Of a DNA stretch of 64,000 nt, positions 60,952-64,000 are shown piece after piece. The position numbers and the translations under genes were made by a program. Where the stretch lies: contig BJUU01000014.1 in assembly GCA_007988785.1 (NCBI GenBank), positions 1 to 64,000 on the forward strand, in the 5' to 3' direction. Within the stretch, counting starts at the first letter, position 1. Every line of letters starts with the position of its first letter. The notes under the pieces were generated by a model. It was not told the DNA's origin and ran no database searches. It saw only the letters and a program-made list of their open reading frames with translations. The stretch comes from Agrococcus baldri (GTDB lineage Bacteria; Actinomycetota; Actinomycetes; Actinomycetales; Microbacteriaceae).

Positions 60952-61274
60952 GGCTCTGCGCTGCCGCGGGTGCGCAGCGCAGCGTGGTGCGCACCCGCCC
61001 AGGCGAGCACCGCCGTCGCGACGCCGACGATGATCGCCGGTGCCACCACCACCCAGCCGGTGACGACGGCGCCCTGCGCGAGCAGTGCTGTGATGCCACC
61101 GCCGATCGCTCCGAGCGCGGCGAACACGAGCAGGTGGATGGCCTCGCTGGTGACGGGACGGAGGGCGGTCGCGGCCGCGATCGCGACCGGTACGCCGTAG
61201 AGCGTGAGCATCGGCAGGCCGAGGATGACGCCTCCGTACACGTCACGAGATCCCCCTGTCGCCGATAGACTCAT
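60948..61274 (-). CDS. Small predicted membrane protein
   Basis: A 108-residue protein with three hydrophobic segments (about residues 14-38, 46-68 and 72-93) and a short basic tail. I do not recognise a family. The reading frame is open, the membrane pattern is coherent, and it fills the space between the glucosidase and tRNA-Pro, so it is probably real. It overlaps the 3' end of bgl by four bases, convergently. Its start codon region overlaps the likely promoter of tRNA-Pro on the other strand. A shorter start inside is possible. Confidence 0.55.
   Translation of the reverse strand: MSLSATGGSRDVYGGVILGLPMLTLYGVPVAIAAATALRPVTSEAIHLLVFAALGAIGGGITALLAQGAVVTGWVVVAPAIIVGVATAVLAWAGAHHAALRTRGSAEP
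61266..61271 (+). promoter_or_regulatory. Candidate -10 element for tRNA-Pro
   Basis: TAGACT lies 26 bases upstream of the mature tRNA-Pro 5' end, on the plus strand. It lies within the first codons of the small membrane protein gene that runs the other way. Confidence 0.4.
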
Positions 61275-61297
61275 CCGCTGTACGGGAGCGATCCCTA

Positions 61298-61372
61298 CGG
61301 GGCGTAGCTCAGCTTGGCTAGAGCGCCCGCTTTGGGGGCGGGAGGTCGCAGGTTCGAATCCTGTCGCCCCGA
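61298..61372 (+). tRNA. tRNA-Pro (anticodon TGG)
   Basis: A 75-nucleotide cloverleaf: acceptor CGGGGCG/CGCCCCG, D arm GCTCAGCTTGGCTAGAGC, anticodon stem CCCGC/GCGGG with loop TTTGGGG (anticodon TGG), and T arm GCAGGTTCGAATCCTGT. CCA is not encoded. It reads CCA and CCG proline codons. The 3' end lies two bases from the end of the convergent aldo/keto reductase gene. Confidence 0.95.
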
Positions 61373-61373
61373 C

Positions 61374-62261
61374 TCACGCCTCCGGGATCGTGATGCCGAA
61401 GCCGTCCGCCGTGATCGACGAGGGCTCGGGCCCGCCGCGGACGCCGGTCTCGAGCGCATCGATCGCCGCGAGCTCGGCATCCGTCAGCTCGAAGTCGAGC
61501 ACCGCGAAGTTCTCTGCGATGCGTGCAGGCCTGACGGACTTCGGGATCGCGGAGCGGCCCTGCTGCAGGTGCCAGCGCAGCATCACCTGCGCGGGGGTAC
61601 GGTGGTGCGCTGCAGCGAGCTGCAGCAACGCGGGGTCGGTCAGCGTGCTGCGCTCGCTCTCGCGGTAGACGGTGATGCCGCCGATCGGCGACCACGCCTG
61701 CGTGATGATGCCGTGCTGCTCGCCGAGCGCCACGACCGAGCGCTGCTGGAAGAACGGGTGCAGCTCGATCTGGTTCACCGCGGGCACCGTCTCGGTCTCG
61801 GCCAGCAGCCGCTCGAGATCTTCGACCATGAAGTTGCTGACGCCGATGGCGCGCACGCGGCCGTCGGTGAGCAGCCGCTCGAGCGCGCGGTAGGCGACGA
61901 GCGTGCGCTCGAACGCTGTCGGCACCGGCTGGTGCAGCAGCAGCAGGTCGAGCTGCTCGACGCCGAGCTTCGACGCCGACTTGTCGAAGGCGTGCAGCGT
62001 CTCATCGAAGCCGTAGTCGCTCACCCAGACCTTCGTCTCGATGAAGACGTCGTCGCGCGCCAGACTCGAGTCGGTGATCGCACTGCCGACCTCGCGCTCG
62101 TTGCCGTAGGAGGCCGCGGTGTCGATGTGGCGGTAGCCGACGCGCAGCGCCTCGGCGACGGCTGCGGTGGTCTCTTCCGGCGGGGTCTGGAAGACGCCGA
62201 GCCCGAGCGCGGGCATCGCGACGCCACCGGCGAGCTCGATGGCGGGCACGGTGCCGATCAT
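61374..62261 (-). CDS. Aldo/keto reductase
   Basis: A 295-residue NADPH-dependent aldo/keto reductase of the 2,5-diketo-gluconate reductase type (AKR5-like). The catalytic tetrad can be seen: Asp and Tyr in HIDTAASYGNEREVG (about residues 45-59), Lys in IETKVW and His in LLLLHQPVP. GVSNFMVEDLERLL and the cofactor block SAIPKSVRPARIAENF follow. Natural substrate unknown. It overlaps the DUF2255 gene upstream by four bases, so both are made from one transcript running away from the alcohol dehydrogenase. Confidence 0.92.
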   Translation of the reverse strand: MIGTVPAIELAGGVAMPALGLGVFQTPPEETTAAVAEALRVGYRHIDTAASYGNEREVGSAITDSSLARDDVFIETKVWVSDYGFDETLHAFDKSASKLGVEQLDLLLLHQPVPTAFERTLVAYRALERLLTDGRVRAIGVSNFMVEDLERLLAETETVPAVNQIELHPFFQQRSVVALGEQHGIITQAWSPIGGITVYRESERSTLTDPALLQLAAAHHRTPAQVMLRWHLQQGRSAIPKSVRPARIAENFAVLDFELTDAELAAIDALETGVRGGPEPSSITADGFGITIPEA

Positions 62262-62644
62262 GCGTCGACCGGGTCCACGCGCAGCGTCGTCGCCCGCGCC
62301 ACGTCGCTCGTGATCGACTGCGAGGCTGAGCCGCGGCCGTACTTCTCGAAGTAGGCGGCATCGATCGCGTCGTCGCGGGAGTCATCGTGCGCGAAGACGA
62401 CGTCGCGCGTCTGCCCGCTCCAGCTGATCGCGCCGCGCAGCTGCCGCAGCACGCCGCGATACCACTGGCCCTCGTCGCCGTGCACGCTTCGGGTGTAGAG
62501 CATGCCGTCGACGACGACGTGCCAGACGATCGTCAGGGTGCGCAGCGAGCCATCCCGGCGGCTGCCAGCCACCCGGATCTCGCCCACTCGGTGCAGCTCG
62601 TCAAGCTCTGCCTTCGTCCATTCGGTCGCTGTCTGCTCAGGCAT
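62258..62644 (-). CDS. DUF2255 family protein
   Basis: A 128-residue soluble protein of the DUF2255 family. Family features are WTKAELDELHRVGEIRVAG at the start, then TIVWHVVVDGMLYTRSVHG and a C-terminal part with AAYFEKYGRG. It resembles small split-barrel proteins, but cofactor binding is not shown. The ATG has a strong GAGGAGG ribosome site. It is the first gene of a pair with the aldo/keto reductase, divergent from the zinc alcohol dehydrogenase, with shared repeats in the 163-base gap. Confidence 0.78.
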   Translation of the reverse strand: MPEQTATEWTKAELDELHRVGEIRVAGSRRDGSLRTLTIVWHVVVDGMLYTRSVHGDEGQWYRGVLRQLRGAISWSGQTRDVVFAHDDSRDDAIDAAYFEKYGRGSASQSITSDVARATTLRVDPVDA

Positions 62645-62666
62645 GGTTCCTCCTCAGGCCGTCCCC

Positions 62667-62738
62667 AGACTGCCACTGCCGCGTGCGCTGAGACAGGCAC
62701 TCCGAGTACCGGGCAGACCAGGCACTGCCGCGCGCATC
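62667..62738. repeat. Three imperfect 24-bp tandem repeats in a divergent promoter region
   Basis: AGAC begins repeats at 62667, 62691 and 62715, exactly 24 bases apart. Copies read AGACTGCCACTGCCGCG, AGACAGGCACTCCGAG and AGACCAGGCACTGCCGCG, sharing AGACnnnCACT (the third with one extra base). The array lies between the DUF2255 start and the alcohol dehydrogenase start. Iterated sites at two-and-a-quarter helical turns suggest a regulator binding site, but the repeat could be chance. Confidence 0.4.
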
Positions 62739-62807
62739 GCTCGAGCGGTTGCATGGCGGATGTGCCGCGGCAGACAGCTCCGGCGCACCACTCCACTCGA
62801 AGGAATC

Positions 62808-63848
62808 ATGCGAGCCACACTCATGTACGGCGCGGGCGACGTGCGCGTCGAGACCGTCCCCGATCCCAAGATCATCGAGCCCACCGACGCCATCGTGCGC
62901 GCGACCCGCGCCTGCATCTGCGGCTCTGACCTGCACCCCTACCACTCGATGCCAGGCAGCGAGCAGGGCACCCCGATGGGCCACGAGCTCATCGGCGTCG
63001 TCGAGGAGATCGGCACTGCGGTCACGACCGTGAAGCCCGGCGACTTCGTCATCGTGCCCTTCGCGTTCAGCGACAACACCTGCGCCTTCTGCCGCGAGGG
63101 CTTCCAGACCGCGTGCACGCACGGCGGCTTCTACGGCTCGCTCGAGATCCCCGGCCTGCAGGCCGAGCTCTCGCGCATCCCGCAGGCTGACGGCACGCTC
63201 GTCGCGGTGCCCGGCATCGACGAGCGCAGCGAGCTGCTGCCGTCGCTGCTGGCGCTCTCCGACGTCTACCTCACCGGCCACCACGCCGCGTTCATGGCCC
63301 ATGTCGAGCCCGGCAAGACCGTCACGGTCGTCGGCGATGGCGCGGTGGGCCTCTCCGCGGTGCTCGCCTCGCGCCAGCTGGGCGCAGAGTGCATCATCCT
63401 GATGGGCCGCCACACCGCGCGCACCGACCTGGGTCGCGAATGGGGTGCCACCGACGTGGTCGCCGAGCGCGGCGAGGAGGGCATCGCGAAGGTGCTCGAG
63501 CTCACCGGCGGCGAGGGCAGCCACGTCGTGCTCGAGGCCGTCGGCCACATGCCGGCCTACGAGCAGTCGTTCGGCGTCGTGCGCGTCGGCGGCGTCATCT
63601 CGCGCGTCGGCGTGCCGCAGTACGAGCGGGCCCCCATCGGCTTCGGCTCGCTGTTCGGCAAGAACATCACGCTCACCGGAGGCCCCGCACCCGTGCGCGC
63701 CTACCTCGAGACCGCAGTGCAGCAGGTGCTCGCAGGCGAGATCGACCCGGGCCGCGTCTTCGACCGCACGCTCGGCATCGAGCAGGCGCCGGAGGGCTAT
63801 GCGGCGATGGATGCGCGCGACGCGCTCAAGGTGATGCTCGCGTTCTGA
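62808..63848 (+). CDS. Zinc-dependent alcohol dehydrogenase (medium-chain)
   Basis: A 346-residue medium-chain dehydrogenase. The catalytic zinc site is visible in ACICGSDLHPYH (Cys about residue 38) and PMGHELIGVVEEIG (His-Glu about 63-64). The structural lobe has NTCAFCREGFQTACTHGG with three Cys. The NAD(P) fold begins TVTVVGDGAVGLSAVLASR (about 167-185). It belongs to the threonine dehydrogenase/Zn-ADH group; the substrate is unknown. CGAAGGA precedes the ATG. It is followed two bases later by an MFS transporter gene, likely in the same operon, and is divergent from the DUF2255-aldo/keto reductase pair. Confidence 0.9.
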   Translation: MRATLMYGAGDVRVETVPDPKIIEPTDAIVRATRACICGSDLHPYHSMPGSEQGTPMGHELIGVVEEIGTAVTTVKPGDFVIVPFAFSDNTCAFCREGFQTACTHGGFYGSLEIPGLQAELSRIPQADGTLVAVPGIDERSELLPSLLALSDVYLTGHHAAFMAHVEPGKTVTVVGDGAVGLSAVLASRQLGAECIILMGRHTARTDLGREWGATDVVAERGEEGIAKVLELTGGEGSHVVLEAVGHMPAYEQSFGVVRVGGVISRVGVPQYERAPIGFGSLFGKNITLTGGPAPVRAYLETAVQQVLAGEIDPGRVFDRTLGIEQAPEGYAAMDARDALKVMLAF

Positions 63849-63850
63849 GC

Positions 63851-64000
63851 ATGACGGACACCACGACGCGCACGTCCACGGAGATCGCGACCGGGCCGAA
63901 GCACCCGGTAGCGATCCTCGCGGTCATCCTGCTCAGCTACTTCATGATCCTGCTCGACAACTCGGTGATCTTCACCGCGCTGCCGAGCCTCCAGCGCGAC
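63851..64000 (+). CDS. MFS transporter, DHA2 (EmrB/QacA) type, partial
   Basis: Only the first 50 codons are in the window; the gene runs off the edge. A polar N-terminus rich in Thr (MTDTTTRTSTEIATG) leads to the first membrane helix (AILAVILLSYFMILLDNSV), with the DHA2-family pattern LDNSVIFTALPSLQRD resembling the usual LDxTIVNVALP. These proteins export drugs or metabolites by proton antiport. It starts two bases after the dehydrogenase stop, suggesting co-transcription. Confidence 0.8.
   Translation, partial: MTDTTTRTSTEIATGPKHPVAILAVILLSYFMILLDNSVIFTALPSLQRD

Noticed and set aside
1-64000. CRISPR arrays, restriction or toxin systems, prophage or biosynthetic clusters.
   Set aside because: No repeat-spacer pattern, nuclease-toxin pair, integrase, transposase or large synthase was found. 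The window is mostly core genome.

Overview
The window is a gene-dense, very GC-rich chromosomal segment of an actinobacterium. Gene content and order point to Microbacteriaceae (an Agrococcus-like organism is my guess; the genus is inferred, not proven). The evidence is a GarA/OdhI-type FHA protein beside MerR regulators, a PASTA kinase of the PknL type beside an Rv2175c-type protein, a class II DAHP synthase, a Wag31/DivIVA-SepF-YggT division cluster, an actinobacterial CtaC/CtaD/CtaF oxidase block, and a mycothiol-type Rv2466c reductase. About 60 protein genes and two tRNA genes are present. No gap without a gene exceeds 300 bases, and I see no CRISPR array, prophage, insertion sequence or rRNA.

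Layout. 1-3.8 kb: AzlC/AzlD amino-acid exporter, garA, ftsR, a second MerR gene and an M23 peptidase. 3.8-12.8 kb: a ParA-like ATPase divergent from pyruvate carboxylase, peptide deformylase, a long-chain acyl-CoA synthetase, a PlsC acyltransferase and class II DAHP synthase. 12.9-16.9 kb: PknL-type kinase, Rv2175c-type DNA-binding protein, polyprenyl diphosphate synthase and a DUF3040 protein. 17.1-35.4 kb: the division and cell wall (dcw) cluster, mraZ-rsmH-ftsL-ftsI-murE-murF-mraY-murD-ftsW-murG-murC-ftsQ-ftsZ-yggS-sepF-yggT-divIVA, mostly with overlapping stop and start codons. murB, ddl and ftsA are not in the cluster. 35.4-43.5 kb: lspA, rluD, dnaE, then hisD-nrdR-pyrD. 43.5-49.2 kb: DUF3043 protein, M20 peptidase, iron-sulfur carrier, and ctaC-ctaD-ctaF. 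49.2-57 kb: flavoprotein dehydrogenase, truncated globin, MscS channel, aminopeptidase N, then Rv2466c-like reductase, rpiB and nei. 57-64 kb: more accessory content: DUF4352 lipoprotein, DUF222-HNH protein, tRNA-Gly, GH1 glucosidase, small membrane protein, tRNA-Pro, aldo/keto reductase, DUF2255 protein, zinc alcohol dehydrogenase and the start of an MFS transporter.

How it works together. The core is peptidoglycan precursor synthesis and septation, with lipid-carrier (polyprenyl) synthesis and a cell-envelope-sensing kinase nearby. The regulator FtsR and its probable target ftsZ both lie here. A dyad upstream of ftsZ resembles one upstream of the second MerR gene. Three GTGG repeats at exact 10-bp spacing upstream of mraZ look like an MraZ autoregulatory box. 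Many genes have a TAnnnT hexamer 6-8 bases ahead of the start codon and no ribosome site, which suggests widespread leaderless transcription.
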